Position numbers and translations under genes: made by a program
Shown: piece after piece, positions 1 to 8,838 of the stretch
How positions within the stretch are numbered: the first letter of the stretch is position 1
Layout: each line of letters begins with the position of its first letter
Source of the DNA: Tangfeifania diversioriginum
GTDB lineage: Bacteria; Bacteroidota; Bacteroidia; Bacteroidales; Prolixibacteraceae
NCBI RefSeq assembly: GCF_900141875.1
Contig: NZ_FQZE01000001.1
Span: 124,001-188,000 of the forward strand
Reading direction: 5' to 3'
Length of the DNA: 64,000 bases
Notes under the pieces: generated by a model
Databases searched by the model: none
Told to the model about the DNA's origin: nothing
The model's input: only the letters and a program-made list of their open reading frames with translations

Positions 1-543
1 CTGAAGCCATCCCAGTGTTAAATCGGTAATGACATCGGTCACATATCCCACGATGCTGGTATCGCCATCTGCCGTAATAAAATCGGGGTTGTAATAATCG
101 CCCTGCCCCGGCAGAATCATAAATTCATCCACGCCTTTCGGATTGTTTCCGAAGTGCAGTTTGCCGAACATGGCGGTTTGATATCCGGCATCCTGAAACA
201 GTTGCGGAAACGTCACATTGGTGGTGTCGAACGGATGGATGTTGTCGATTTTACCGTGAATGTGCGCATGTTTTCCGGTGAGAATAGTGGCCCGCGACGG
301 GGCGCAGATGGAATTGGTGACACTGGCGTTGGTAAACAAAATTCCCTCATCGGCAATCCGGTCGATATTGGGAGTGGCAATCAGTTTATCATCGTACGCG
401 CTGATGGCCTGGTACGCGTGGTCGTCGCTCATGATAAAAATAATGTTGGGACGATTGGGTTCCTGCTTTTCTGAGCTGCAGGAAAGCAACCCCAAAAAGG
501 TTGTCAGTAGTACAATTTTGGATAATATTGCGGTCGTTTTCAT
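1..543 (-). CDS. Sulfatase (S1 family), N-terminal part, lipoprotein
   Basis: Only the first 181 residues lie in the window; the gene continues past position 1. The product begins MKTTAILSKIVLLTTFLG and has a lipobox ending at Cys22, so it is probably a lipid-anchored periplasmic or surface enzyme. The start of the alkaline-phosphatase-like sulfatase fold follows (NIIFIMSDDHAYQ, metal-binding Asp40-Asp41). Then comes the sulfatase signature CAPSRATILTG, in which Cys80 is the residue converted to formylglycine by the anaerobic or aerobic maturase. Sulfatases hydrolyse sulfate esters on sugars. As the last visible gene of the minus-strand PUL, it suggests that the target glycan, or a glycan met with it, is sulfated. 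The exact S1 subfamily cannot be fixed from this fragment. No maturase gene is in the window. Confidence 0.93.
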   Translation of the reverse strand, partial: MKTTAILSKIVLLTTFLGLLSCSSEKQEPNRPNIIFIMSDDHAYQAISAYDDKLIATPNIDRIADEGILFTNASVTNSICAPSRATILTGKHAHIHGKIDNIHPFDTTNVTFPQLFQDAGYQTAMFGKLHFGNNPKGVDEFMILPGQGDYYNPDFITADGDTSIVGYVTDVITDLTLGWLQ

Positions 544-575
544 CCTATTCATAATTTATCGTAAGTTTAATTCTG

Positions 576-658
576 CTGTCATTTCAATCCCGAGGACCCG
601 GAAGAAGAAATCTCTTCTAATTCAGCAGTTTTCTCCTCCTGCGTCGTCGAAATGACAG
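576..658. repeat. REP-like inverted repeat between GH3 and sulfatase genes
   Basis: The ends CTGTCATTTC (576-585) and GAAATGACAG (649-658) are perfect inverted repeats of 10 bp around about 63 bp of spacer. The spacer contains GAAATCTC-like sequence. Similar TGTCATTTCGA...TCGAAATGACA elements are, from general recollection, dispersed intergenic repeats in many Bacteroidota genomes. It occupies most of the gap between the GH3 stop and the sulfatase start, so it would be transcribed inside the PUL mRNA. Confidence 0.5.
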
Positions 659-674
659 TACCATAATAGTTCCC

Positions 675-2972
675 TTATTCGGTAAGGACAAACTCCACAC
701 TGTTTTCGGTATTGGAATTTCCGCCCACAAATGCAATGAAATCTCCCGGTTCTGCATAAAAACTCATATCAGGATGATAAAAGCCGAGGTCTTCAGCTTT
801 CAGTGTAAACGTTACCGTTTTGGTTTCACCTTTTGCAAAAAATACCTTTTTGAAGCCCTTTAACTCTTTTACCGGACGGGTAACTGTGGCCACCACATCG
901 CGCACATACAACTGCACAATCTCCTCGCCATCAAAATCGCCTGTGTTGGTCACATCAACCGAAATTTCAAGTTCGTCATCCAACGCAATCTCACTGTTGC
1001 TGAGGGTCACGTTTCCGTATTCAAACTGCGTGTAACTCAACCCGTAGCCAAACGGAAACAGCGGCGAATTTTCGACATCGAGGTAATTGGTTTTGAATTT
1101 CTGAAATTCATCGCTTTCCTGCGGACGACCGGTAAAACGGTGCGCGTAATAAATGGGCACCTGCCCCACATTTCGCGGGAAGGTGGCTGTCAGTTTTCCG
1201 GAAGGAATGGTTTCTCCGAACAGCACACCAGCAATGGCATTTCCGGCTTCCACACCCGGGTGCCAAACCTGCAGAATGGCATCCGCCAGTTCATTTTCTT
1301 CCTCCAGCGTTAACGGGCGGCCGCTCATTGTCACCAGCACCAGCGGCTTCCCGGTTTCGGCCAGGGCACGGATGAGCTTTTTCTGATTTTCAGGCACATC
1401 CAGGTTTGTCCGGTTACCCGATTCCCCGCTCATCTCGCTGGCTTCGCCAACCACAGCAACAATCACATCCGCTCTTGCTGAAACAGTTAGCGCCTCGCGA
1501 ATCATTTCTTCCGGCGATCGTTCGTCAATTTCCACTTTCGGACCGAAAACATTGATTTTTTCAGCATATTCCGGTTCGTCAACAATATTGGCACCTTTGG
1601 CATATAATATTTCAACCTCTTCTCCTACCACATTTTTAAAACCATCGATAACTTTTACCGCCAGACTGTGTTCCCCGGTTGGCGCCCAGGTTCCCAGCAT
1701 GTTGTTTTGGCTGTCGGCCAGCGGCCCCACCAGTGCAACAGTACCCGATTTTTCAAGCGGAAGTGTCTGGTTCTCCTGCCCCGGCAGGCGGGCATTTTTC
1801 AGCAAAACAAATGACTCAGCCGCAGCTTTTCGGGCAAACTGTCGGTTTTCATCTGTAAGAATATCGCGATCCGGACGGGCATCGTCAAAATAAAGATAAG
1901 GATCGTCAAACAATCCCAGTTTATATTTCGCTTCCAAAATGCGACGGCAGGCCAGGTCAATATCCGCTTCCGTCACTTTTCCTTCTTCGAGCGATTTTTC
2001 CAGCGTGGTTAAAAAACCTTCGCCCACCATGTCCATGTCGAGCCCGGCTTTGAGTGCCAGTGCCGAAACGGCCTGCAAATCGCCCAGTCCGTGGGCAATC
2101 ATTTCGTTTATGGAAGTATAGTCGGAAACCACAAATCCGTCGAATCCCCATTTTTCGCGCAGAAGATCTGTCAGCAGCCATTTATTTCCGGAGGCTGGTA
2201 CGCCGTCCACATCGTTAAACGACGACATGACACAACCTGCCCCTGCTTCGACTCCCGCCTTGTAGGGTGGCAAATATTCGTTAAACATCCGCATCCGGCT
2301 CATATCCACAGTGTTGTAATCGCGTCCGGCTTCGGAAGCACCGTACAATGCCATGTGTTTCACGGTGGCCATCATGGTATTTTCCCTGGTCAAATCATCC
2401 TGCTGATATCCGCGGACCATAGCTTCGGCCACGCGTGAACCGAGGTATGGATCTTCCCCGGCACCTTCGGCCACGCGCCCCCAACGCGGATCGCGCGCAA
2501 TATCGACCATTGGTGAGAAATTCCAGAAAATACCGTCGGCAGTGGCTTCCTTTGCGGCTACCTGAGCTGATTTTTCGATTAACTCCATGTCCCAGGTTGC
2601 TGAAAGCCCGAGAGGAATTGGAAATGTGGTTTTGTACCCGTGAATCACGTCGGCACCAAAAATCATCGGAATTCCCAACCGGCTTTCTTCGACGGCCATT
2701 TTCTGTGCCTGCCGCAGTTTTTCGGGACCATAAATTCCGAAAATTCCGCCAACCCTGCCGGTTTTAATTTTCTCTTCCACATCGGTACTCACCACCGAGC
2801 CGGTAGGAATTCCACCTCCGGGTGTTATCAGGTTCAGTTGCCCGATTTTTTCTTCGATGGTCATTTCACTCATCAGGTCACCGATAAATGTGTCCATTTC
2901 CGATTTTTGCTCCTGCTGACCGCACGAAATAAACAATGCAACAGCGGCTGCCAAAAACAATAATTTCTTCAT
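675..2972 (-). CDS. bglX: GH3 beta-glucosidase (BglX-like) lipoprotein
   Basis: A 765-residue glycoside hydrolase family 3 enzyme that removes terminal beta-linked glucose from oligosaccharides. The start at MKKLLFLAAAVALFISC is preferred over an in-frame codon nine residues upstream, because it gives a clean signal peptide with lipobox Cys17. Visible features are the GADVIHGY loop, the substrate-binding Lys205-His206 (TVKHMALYG) and the nucleophile Asp284 in VVSDYTS. A GH3 C-terminal alpha/beta domain (VALVGPLADSQNNMLGTW, AVVGEASEMSGE) and a C-terminal Fn3-like domain follow. Full length for the BglX type. It lies in the PUL next to GH144-type enzymes; GH3 enzymes paired with GH144 in Bacteroides (BT_3567) act on sophoro-oligosaccharides. 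Specificity for beta-1,2 links here is inference; cellobiose or laminaribiose are alternatives. Confidence 0.93.
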   Translation of the reverse strand: MKKLLFLAAAVALFISCGQQEQKSEMDTFIGDLMSEMTIEEKIGQLNLITPGGGIPTGSVVSTDVEEKIKTGRVGGIFGIYGPEKLRQAQKMAVEESRLGIPMIFGADVIHGYKTTFPIPLGLSATWDMELIEKSAQVAAKEATADGIFWNFSPMVDIARDPRWGRVAEGAGEDPYLGSRVAEAMVRGYQQDDLTRENTMMATVKHMALYGASEAGRDYNTVDMSRMRMFNEYLPPYKAGVEAGAGCVMSSFNDVDGVPASGNKWLLTDLLREKWGFDGFVVSDYTSINEMIAHGLGDLQAVSALALKAGLDMDMVGEGFLTTLEKSLEEGKVTEADIDLACRRILEAKYKLGLFDDPYLYFDDARPDRDILTDENRQFARKAAAESFVLLKNARLPGQENQTLPLEKSGTVALVGPLADSQNNMLGTWAPTGEHSLAVKVIDGFKNVVGEEVEILYAKGANIVDEPEYAEKINVFGPKVEIDERSPEEMIREALTVSARADVIVAVVGEASEMSGESGNRTNLDVPENQKKLIRALAETGKPLVLVTMSGRPLTLEEENELADAILQVWHPGVEAGNAIAGVLFGETIPSGKLTATFPRNVGQVPIYYAHRFTGRPQESDEFQKFKTNYLDVENSPLFPFGYGLSYTQFEYGNVTLSNSEIALDDELEISVDVTNTGDFDGEEIVQLYVRDVVATVTRPVKELKGFKKVFFAKGETKTVTFTLKAEDLGFYHPDMSFYAEPGDFIAFVGGNSNTENSVEFVLTE

Positions 2973-3030
2973 AGTTATCTGATTTTTATTTAATTTCAAA
3001 AGTCTTTTTAAACCTATTTTTCAACATGCA

Positions 3031-3076
3031 GAAAATCATTTTTTTTACCCCGCCCCAAGGGGTGAAAATGATTTTC
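3031..3076. repeat. Long inverted repeat between GH43-like and GH3 genes
   Basis: GAAAATCATTTT (3031-3042) pairs perfectly with AAAATGATTTTC (3065-3076). Inside it ACCCC (3047-3051) pairs with GGGGT (3059-3063) around a GCCCCAA loop. It lies in the 137-bp gap upstream of the GH3 start. It may be an RNA-processing or stabilising hairpin within the PUL transcript, or a REP-like element; there is no clean U-tract, so a simple terminator is less likely. Confidence 0.6.
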
Positions 3077-3109
3077 TTATTTGCCGTTGGATTAAAATAA
3101 CTTATTCAT

Positions 3110-4909
3110 TCATTCAATTTCTATAATTTCCGTTTTTTCTGATATGCCGTTTTCATTAAACGCCTCAATGGTGAAATAATAAGTTGTGTTTTTATCCAGG
3201 TTGCGCATTAGCAATTCGTTGTCATCGTAAACAAGCCACGAATGGTACAATTTGTCGGGAGCAATTCCCCACCGGATATTGTAGCCCTGCGCACTTTTTA
3301 CTGGGTTCCATGAAAAAGTGGCATTTCGCCGGTCGGATTCACGATTAACATTGAATCCTTTCACCTGGGCTGGTTTTTCACCGGCCCCCAATCCGAACAC
3401 CCTGATTTCGGACATGGCCAGATTTGGGCCCGGAACTTCAATATTTTTGTATCGTACAAATTTCGCTTCAACCGGCTGGTTGAGCACAATGTAGGCGTTT
3501 GGCGAGTCTTTCCAGCTGTTGCTTCTGTCAACCACCGTTTCCCATGTTCCGCCATCTTCTGAAACTTCTATGGTAAACCGGTGGCGCAACCCATCTGTGC
3601 GGGTGTAAATGCCTGTTTCGTGATCATGGTAATTGAGTTGGACGGCATAAATCTTTCCCGGGTTCAACATTTCAATTTCCACCCACTGCTTATGGTCATT
3701 GGCTTCTGCCACCCAGTAGGATTTTGGACTTTCATCGGTCAGCACCTCCGAAGTAATTTTGCCTTCGCTGTTTTTTTCCAGTGGCATTTCCGTAATATCG
3801 TAATCATCATCGGTAGATGTACTTTTCCGAATCTGCATTTGCGAGGAGGAAACCGTGGTTTTTCCTTTGTAGGAAAGCAGCATCCAGCCGTTATGTTGTC
3901 CGGCTTTTGTGGGATGGCTGGGTGCAAACCGCGGATAATCGCCGTAATGCGTATCGGAGTGCATCAGGCCTTCATCATCAAAATAAGTTGGGAACATGCA
4001 CAAGCGGCGCTCCCAGTGCGAATTGGAGGCCAGGGCCATGGTGGCAAAATGCCAGTACTGCCCGTTGGTTTGTTTTACGGTTACCCCGTGGCCGGCGCCG
4101 TTGGTAAAACCTCCCGGCTTAAAACTCATCGGGTTGTTTTTCATGTAGGTAAACGGGCCGAGCGGTGTTTCCCCAATATAAACTCCATCGCCATAAACAT
4201 TGAATTGTGTACCGGGCGCGGCATACTGCAAATAGTATTTCCCATCGTGTTTCGTCATCGACGCGCCTTCCATGTAACCCTCTTTTAGCGTGGGATGAAA
4301 ATTGTTTTCGCCAAAACGCTCCCAGCCATGCTCTTCTTCCACCAGATTTATTAGTTCTTTTTGCACCCCGGTTTCCAGGAATCGATCGTCTTTATTTAAT
4401 TCCTTCACACGAATGGGGTGTACATTCGACGACCCCCAGTACAACCAGGTTCTGCCATCGTCGTCGATGAATAGTTCCGAATCCTGAATATTGTTGGTGA
4501 TGGAAGCGGTGGGTGTCCATTTTCCGCTTTTGGGATCGTCGGTGTAAAGAATGCTCCCATACCCGGCCGGATCGCCGGCAAAGTAAATCACCGAATCTTT
4601 GTAATTAAAAGCTGTTGGCGCATTGCTTCCTTCAAAAAACCACTGCGCCGGTTTGATAAACTGCCAGTTGACCAAATCGGTTGAATGCCAGTATCCAAAC
4701 GAGCGGGTGACAAACATGTAATATTCGCCCCGGAATTCAATGACTGCCGGATCGGCCCCTGAGCGGTAGGAAATATTCCGGCTTGAATTGTAAACCATGT
4801 AAGTGTAATCGATATCGAGCGGATTGCAGTAGGTTTGCGGAATTGGCTCCTGCGTGTAAGCAGAAAAACTTATGATTATTAAAAGTGCAGCAAGTATTCG
4901 TTTCATCAT
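3110..4909 (-). CDS. GH43-like glycosidase with discoidin and Fn3 modules
   Basis: A 599-residue secreted protein with signal peptide MKRILAALLIIISFSAYTQ. Residues ~45-340 form a five-bladed beta-propeller of the GH43 type. The expected acidic residues are visible: Asp53 in RSGADPAVI, Asp143 in NIQDSELFIDDDG and Glu214 in GYMEGASMTK. Residues ~380-500 resemble an F5/8 type C (discoidin) carbohydrate-binding module (KQWVEIEMLNPGKIYAVQLNY, FVRYKNIEV), and residues ~515-599 a fibronectin type III domain. GH43 enzymes usually release arabinose, xylose or galactose, but many PUL members are uncharacterised. It begins 4 bp after the stop of the upstream gene, so it is co-transcribed with the PUL. 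The substrate cannot be assigned from sequence; a non-catalytic binding role is possible. Confidence 0.85.
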   Translation of the reverse strand: MMKRILAALLIIISFSAYTQEPIPQTYCNPLDIDYTYMVYNSSRNISYRSGADPAVIEFRGEYYMFVTRSFGYWHSTDLVNWQFIKPAQWFFEGSNAPTAFNYKDSVIYFAGDPAGYGSILYTDDPKSGKWTPTASITNNIQDSELFIDDDGRTWLYWGSSNVHPIRVKELNKDDRFLETGVQKELINLVEEEHGWERFGENNFHPTLKEGYMEGASMTKHDGKYYLQYAAPGTQFNVYGDGVYIGETPLGPFTYMKNNPMSFKPGGFTNGAGHGVTVKQTNGQYWHFATMALASNSHWERRLCMFPTYFDDEGLMHSDTHYGDYPRFAPSHPTKAGQHNGWMLLSYKGKTTVSSSQMQIRKSTSTDDDYDITEMPLEKNSEGKITSEVLTDESPKSYWVAEANDHKQWVEIEMLNPGKIYAVQLNYHDHETGIYTRTDGLRHRFTIEVSEDGGTWETVVDRSNSWKDSPNAYIVLNQPVEAKFVRYKNIEVPGPNLAMSEIRVFGLGAGEKPAQVKGFNVNRESDRRNATFSWNPVKSAQGYNIRWGIAPDKLYHSWLVYDDNELLMRNLDKNTTYYFTIEAFNENGISEKTEIIEIE

Positions 4910-4913
4910 CTAT

Positions 4914-7313
4914 TTAGTTTTGAATCAGCAGTTTCGTTTTGAAGAATGAATCTCCGCCGGACAATTCAACTACATAAAATCCGGAATCAATACCCGAACA
5001 ATCTATTTTAAAATTCGTGACAGGCCAGATAAATTCTTCTGTAAATACAGACTTCCCGTCGAGACCTGTTATTTTTACTGTAATTGTTTTGTTCTGAAAA
5101 GATGAATTCAGGTTGACATAGAAATAGCCTTCTGCAGGATTTGGATAAACTTTAAATTGGACATTTTCCTGAATTTCTTTCGCTTCTGTTGAAACTTCAT
5201 ATTCAAACCCCAGTTTGTCGAGGCCCGCCTGCAAATCGGCATCTTTCATCACTGTATTCCACAGCAAACCGGTACGGTGGTTTTCCAGCATCACCACAAT
5301 CGGTCCCTGATCGATGCCGATGTACGCTTTTTGCACCCAACCGAGGTTGTCGTTAAACGCATCGTAGGGGCCGAATTTCCCAAACAAATCCTGACCCCGT
5401 TCACGGTAAAAATATTTGAGTGCTTTCATCGATTCTTCGGGTGTGTAGGGCATGCTGGCCAGCGCCGCGGTCGGGCTGATGGTCCCGTTGTCGTTGTGTA
5501 CCGGCTGGTGGGCTGTGTAACCATCAGGATCGTCGCTGGCTGTGAGCCCCCAGTTTTTGTCGCTGTAATTGGTGTGTCCCTCCGGATTTTCCACCGCATA
5601 GGCATGATGAATTTTTGCCGTGTTCACATGTTCCTGCCAGTAGTCGGCATATTTGTCGGATAACCCGTGTGGATTAATGCCGAGATGTGAATAGTGAATC
5701 CAGAACAACGGGCCGCCCCAATCGGGTGACAACCGGATTTCGTGGCCGTAAAATGTACGCGGATTCACCATGGCGCCGTTGCCCGCCCAACCCTGGTCGT
5801 AAACCACTTTGGAAATGCCGTGCGTTGGCGATGAAGCGGCCATTACATAGGTTACCAGGCACTCATTCCAGCCGGTTACTTTCATGTTTTTCTGGAAGTT
5901 GAAGTTGGGCGACCAGTGCCAGAACAGCACATTTTGTCCGTTGCGGTACCAGTCCCAGTCGATGCCGCGCCAAAGCCGGTCGGCTGTTTCACGGATCTGC
6001 ACCGATTTGGCATCGGTTCCGGCAAAATAATTTTTCAGGGCGATCAGCCCCTGCGCCACAAACGACGTTTCCACAATGTCGCCTCCATCATCGTCTTCCA
6101 TAAACGGCTGCGTTTCGGAGGTATCGGCATTGTACCAGTGCGACCACGCACCGTGGTGACGCTCGCAATTTTCCAGAAATTCCAGAATTTTCAGAATCCG
6201 GTCTTTGATTTCTTCCTGTGGTTTGTATTCGCGTTCGTAAGCGACAATCATTGCCATCAATCCCATTCCGGTGGCACCCGAAGCAGCAGTGCGGCCATTC
6301 CCGTTGGAGCGTTCCAATGCCATTCCGGTGGCCTGGTGGGCACCTTCCCAAAAATAACGGAAGGAGGAGCGTTGCACCATATCCATCAACTCGTCGTCCG
6401 AAAAATCGCGGATTTGGGCAGATGCTTCTGCCGGTTCCGATTCGTTTCCCTGAAATGCGGAAACCACCCGGTAAATCACTTCGCTGTTTCGTGCCTGTTC
6501 AGGAACAAAATCGAGGTAATAATTTTCGGACGTTTCAGCGCGAAGTTCAAAATTCGCTCCGCGGTCGAATGAAGCATAAATCCGATAGGTCAAATCTTCC
6601 ATGGGAAATTCCCAGTTGAGTTCGGCGTGACTGTCGTAACCGGTTGCTACAAAATTCTCCACGGCAGGAATTTCAGAAAGGCTTTTGAATGCTGAAATTT
6701 CATCGACCAAAATCAGCCGCGATGTTCCGTTGGTTTCCGACTGGCGAAACACCACGCCTTTTACAGAAGAAAAGTTGAGAAGGTTGTTATCGCTGTCATC
6801 TGTAATTTTGTTTAATGGGAAGACAACCCTTGCCCACTGATCTGCAGAAATATCCTCGTTAAAATCAGCTAATGCATAAAAATTAGAGAAGAGGTCGCCT
6901 GTAAAATCATTGTTTGTTGCTGTGAGCCCAATCAGCGGCAAAGCAGATTTTGGAAGCGTCTCTTCAGCGTAAATATAAAACGAAAGCGTATCCAGCCCGG
7001 TAATATCAACCGTTGACCAATCATTCCGATAAACAGTGGCTCTCCAGTTTCCGTTTTCGGCTGAAGTATAATTGAATTTCAGGGAAGTGTTTCCTTTCCA
7101 GGCATTTGTTGAACAGGGAATTTTATCGTTGTATTGCGGCAACCCCGGTGGGTTAGTATGTTCGAAACTGCTCTCGCCCATGCTTTCCACGTTGACAATG
7201 CCCTGGTCATAAAACGTTTCATCTGTTCCTTCGGTGAAAAAGAATGCTTCCTGCGCCCAGACCGAGACAAGCGCAAAAACTAAAATTCCGGTTAAAAACA
7301 GCGACCTTAACAT
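4914..7313 (-). CDS. Glucoamylase-fold (GH144-type) enzyme with T9SS sorting domain
   Basis: A 799-residue secreted protein. Signal peptide MLRSLFLTGILVFALVSVWAQ is followed by an N-terminal beta-sandwich (~22-215) that looks like a carbohydrate-binding module, and an Fn3-like segment (~218-300). The (alpha/alpha)6 glycoamylase domain (Pfam Glycoamylase, ~304-700) shows SSFRYFWEGAHQATGMALER, DDGGDIVETSFVAQGL, GWNECLVTYVMAASSPTH and IDQGPIVVMLENHRTGLLWN. The last ~80 residues form a type A T9SS C-terminal sorting domain (VYPNPAEGYFYVNL ... GFYVVEL), so export across the outer membrane is expected. GH144 enzymes are endo-beta-1,2-glucanases. The domain is paralogous to the one in the next upstream gene, which is a lipoprotein. 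The gap between the two genes is 2 bp, so they are co-transcribed. beta-1,2-glucan as substrate is inference. Confidence 0.9.
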   Translation of the reverse strand: MLRSLFLTGILVFALVSVWAQEAFFFTEGTDETFYDQGIVNVESMGESSFEHTNPPGLPQYNDKIPCSTNAWKGNTSLKFNYTSAENGNWRATVYRNDWSTVDITGLDTLSFYIYAEETLPKSALPLIGLTATNNDFTGDLFSNFYALADFNEDISADQWARVVFPLNKITDDSDNNLLNFSSVKGVVFRQSETNGTSRLILVDEISAFKSLSEIPAVENFVATGYDSHAELNWEFPMEDLTYRIYASFDRGANFELRAETSENYYLDFVPEQARNSEVIYRVVSAFQGNESEPAEASAQIRDFSDDELMDMVQRSSFRYFWEGAHQATGMALERSNGNGRTAASGATGMGLMAMIVAYEREYKPQEEIKDRILKILEFLENCERHHGAWSHWYNADTSETQPFMEDDDGGDIVETSFVAQGLIALKNYFAGTDAKSVQIRETADRLWRGIDWDWYRNGQNVLFWHWSPNFNFQKNMKVTGWNECLVTYVMAASSPTHGISKVVYDQGWAGNGAMVNPRTFYGHEIRLSPDWGGPLFWIHYSHLGINPHGLSDKYADYWQEHVNTAKIHHAYAVENPEGHTNYSDKNWGLTASDDPDGYTAHQPVHNDNGTISPTAALASMPYTPEESMKALKYFYRERGQDLFGKFGPYDAFNDNLGWVQKAYIGIDQGPIVVMLENHRTGLLWNTVMKDADLQAGLDKLGFEYEVSTEAKEIQENVQFKVYPNPAEGYFYVNLNSSFQNKTITVKITGLDGKSVFTEEFIWPVTNFKIDCSGIDSGFYVVELSGGDSFFKTKLLIQN

Positions 7314-7315
7314 GA

Positions 7316-8734
7316 TTATTCAAAATGCGGACTGCTAAAGTCCAGTTTTTTCAATCCCTGCTGCACGTCTTCATTCTGCATAAATAAATTCCACAGTAAT
7401 CCGGAACGGTGGTTTTCAATCATCACCGGAACCGGCCCCTGGTCGATGGCCAGATAACGTTGCGGATACCATTCATATTCTTCGCTGAAGGCGTCGTAAA
7501 AACCGTATTCACCCAAGATTTTATCACTTAGATCTTCGTAAAAATGGCGAATAACCGGCATCACTTCTTCGGGTGCATAGGGAAATGATGAGAGTGCCGC
7601 TGTGGGCGAAATCACACCCAAATCGAATGACGGACGGTGCCCGGCGTAACCTGTTTGGCCCGAATTGCCTGTTTCAGGTTTTTCATCGGTTTGGCCATTA
7701 AAGTAGCGGGCTGCTCCCGGTACCGAATAACTTGCGGTAAGTCCCCAGCAGTTTTCGCCATAACCTTCGTAATTGTTCGGATTTTCGATGCAATGCTGTC
7801 GGTTAATCATGGTGTGGGAAACGTTGAGTTCCCAGTAGTCAGCATATTGGTCGGTCAGGCCGCGTGGATCGAGCCCGAGGTAGGAATAGTGCGCCCAGAA
7901 CAACGGCCCGCCTTTTTCGGGGTCGGCATGGTGCTTTAACCGCAGCGTATGGCCCCATGTGGTGTTTTCCACAGAAATATCGCCGTTTTGCGCCCAGCCT
8001 TCGTGGTAAACTTCGGGCTTAACGGGATGCGTTGGCGAGGCGGCGGCCAGAATATAGGTAATCAAGCATTCGTTGTAACCTGTGATTTTGTGGTTCATTT
8101 CCCAACCCACGTTGGGCGACCAGTGCCAGTACAACACATTTTCGCCCTGGGTGTACCAGTCCCATTCCACTTCGCGCCAAAGCCGGTCGATTTTGGCTGC
8201 CAGTTGCTGTTCTTCGTCATTTCCGCTTTTAAAATATTCTTTTACTACGAGAAGTCCCTGAACGAGGAATGAAGTTTCCACGAGGTCGCCGCCATCGTCG
8301 TTTTGGGAAAAAGGTTTCACTTTTCCGGTTTCGCCATTGAGCCAGTGCGGCCAAACCCCATGGAAGCGGTCGGCCTTTTCCAGGAAATCCACAATTTGCT
8401 GAAAGCGTTCGAAGCCCTGCTGCCGGGTAATAAAACCGCGTTCAATGCCCACCAGAATGGCCATGAGGCCAAATCCTGTTCCTCCGGTAGTTACAATATG
8501 CTTATCGTTTTGCGGATAAACATCGTCTTCATGAAACCGTTCGCGGGCCATTCCGGAGTTGGGTTCCGCGCCATCCCAGAAATATTGAAAATAGTGGTAC
8601 TGCACCGAGTCGAGCAGTTGCTCATCAGTTAAAGAAACTGCGCTTTTTATTTCTTCTTCGCTTTTATTTTGTTTTGAATTGGAACAAGCTGCCACGACCA
8701 GCAGCAGACCAATCAGTATAAAATTTTTCATCAT
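7316..8734 (-). CDS. Glucoamylase-fold (GH144-type) lipoprotein
   Basis: A 472-residue lipoprotein (MMKNFILIGLLLVVAAC, lipidated Cys17; a second ATG follows directly and could be the start). The rest is essentially one glycoamylase/GH144-type (alpha/alpha)6 domain. Its motifs run parallel to the downstream paralogue: YHYFQYFWDGAEPNSGMARER, DDGGDLVETSFLVQGLLV, GYNECLITYILAAASPTHP and IDQGPVPVMIENHRSGLLWN. The family includes bacterial endo-beta-1,2-glucanases, which cut internal beta-1,2 links in linear glucans or release glucose and sophorose. The protein is probably anchored on the outer membrane or in the periplasm. It is the first enzyme gene after the SusC/SusD/LamG block, from which a 104-bp gap with a strong hairpin separates it. 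Some family members have other beta-glucan specificities, so activity needs an assay. Confidence 0.9.
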   Translation of the reverse strand: MMKNFILIGLLLVVAACSNSKQNKSEEEIKSAVSLTDEQLLDSVQYHYFQYFWDGAEPNSGMARERFHEDDVYPQNDKHIVTTGGTGFGLMAILVGIERGFITRQQGFERFQQIVDFLEKADRFHGVWPHWLNGETGKVKPFSQNDDGGDLVETSFLVQGLLVVKEYFKSGNDEEQQLAAKIDRLWREVEWDWYTQGENVLYWHWSPNVGWEMNHKITGYNECLITYILAAASPTHPVKPEVYHEGWAQNGDISVENTTWGHTLRLKHHADPEKGGPLFWAHYSYLGLDPRGLTDQYADYWELNVSHTMINRQHCIENPNNYEGYGENCWGLTASYSVPGAARYFNGQTDEKPETGNSGQTGYAGHRPSFDLGVISPTAALSSFPYAPEEVMPVIRHFYEDLSDKILGEYGFYDAFSEEYEWYPQRYLAIDQGPVPVMIENHRSGLLWNLFMQNEDVQQGLKKLDFSSPHFE

Positions 8735-8748
8735 TTCAACTTTAAAAG

Positions 8749-8780
8749 AAAGGCTGCCCGTAACTTGCCAGGCAGCCTTT
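8749..8780 (-). promoter_or_regulatory. Intra-operon hairpin between binding-protein and enzyme genes
   Basis: AAAGGCTGCC (8749-8758) and GGCAGCCTTT (8771-8780) form a perfect 10-bp stem with a 12-nt loop. It lies between the LamG lipoprotein gene and the first GH144-type gene. On the minus-strand transcript only a weak T-rich stretch follows (CTTTTAAAG). A partial terminator or an RNase-blocking hairpin that sets susC/susD/lamG expression above the enzymes is likely (inference). Confidence 0.75.
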
Positions 8781-8838
8781 CAACCTACTTCATAAAACTA
8801 ACTAACTAAACTACCCCGACCATTTTTCGCAAAGAATC

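Noticed and set aside
3581-4288. 235-codon plus-strand open frame
   Set aside because: It lies entirely antisense to the GH43-like gene, whose domains and catalytic residues are clear. Its product shows no family features.
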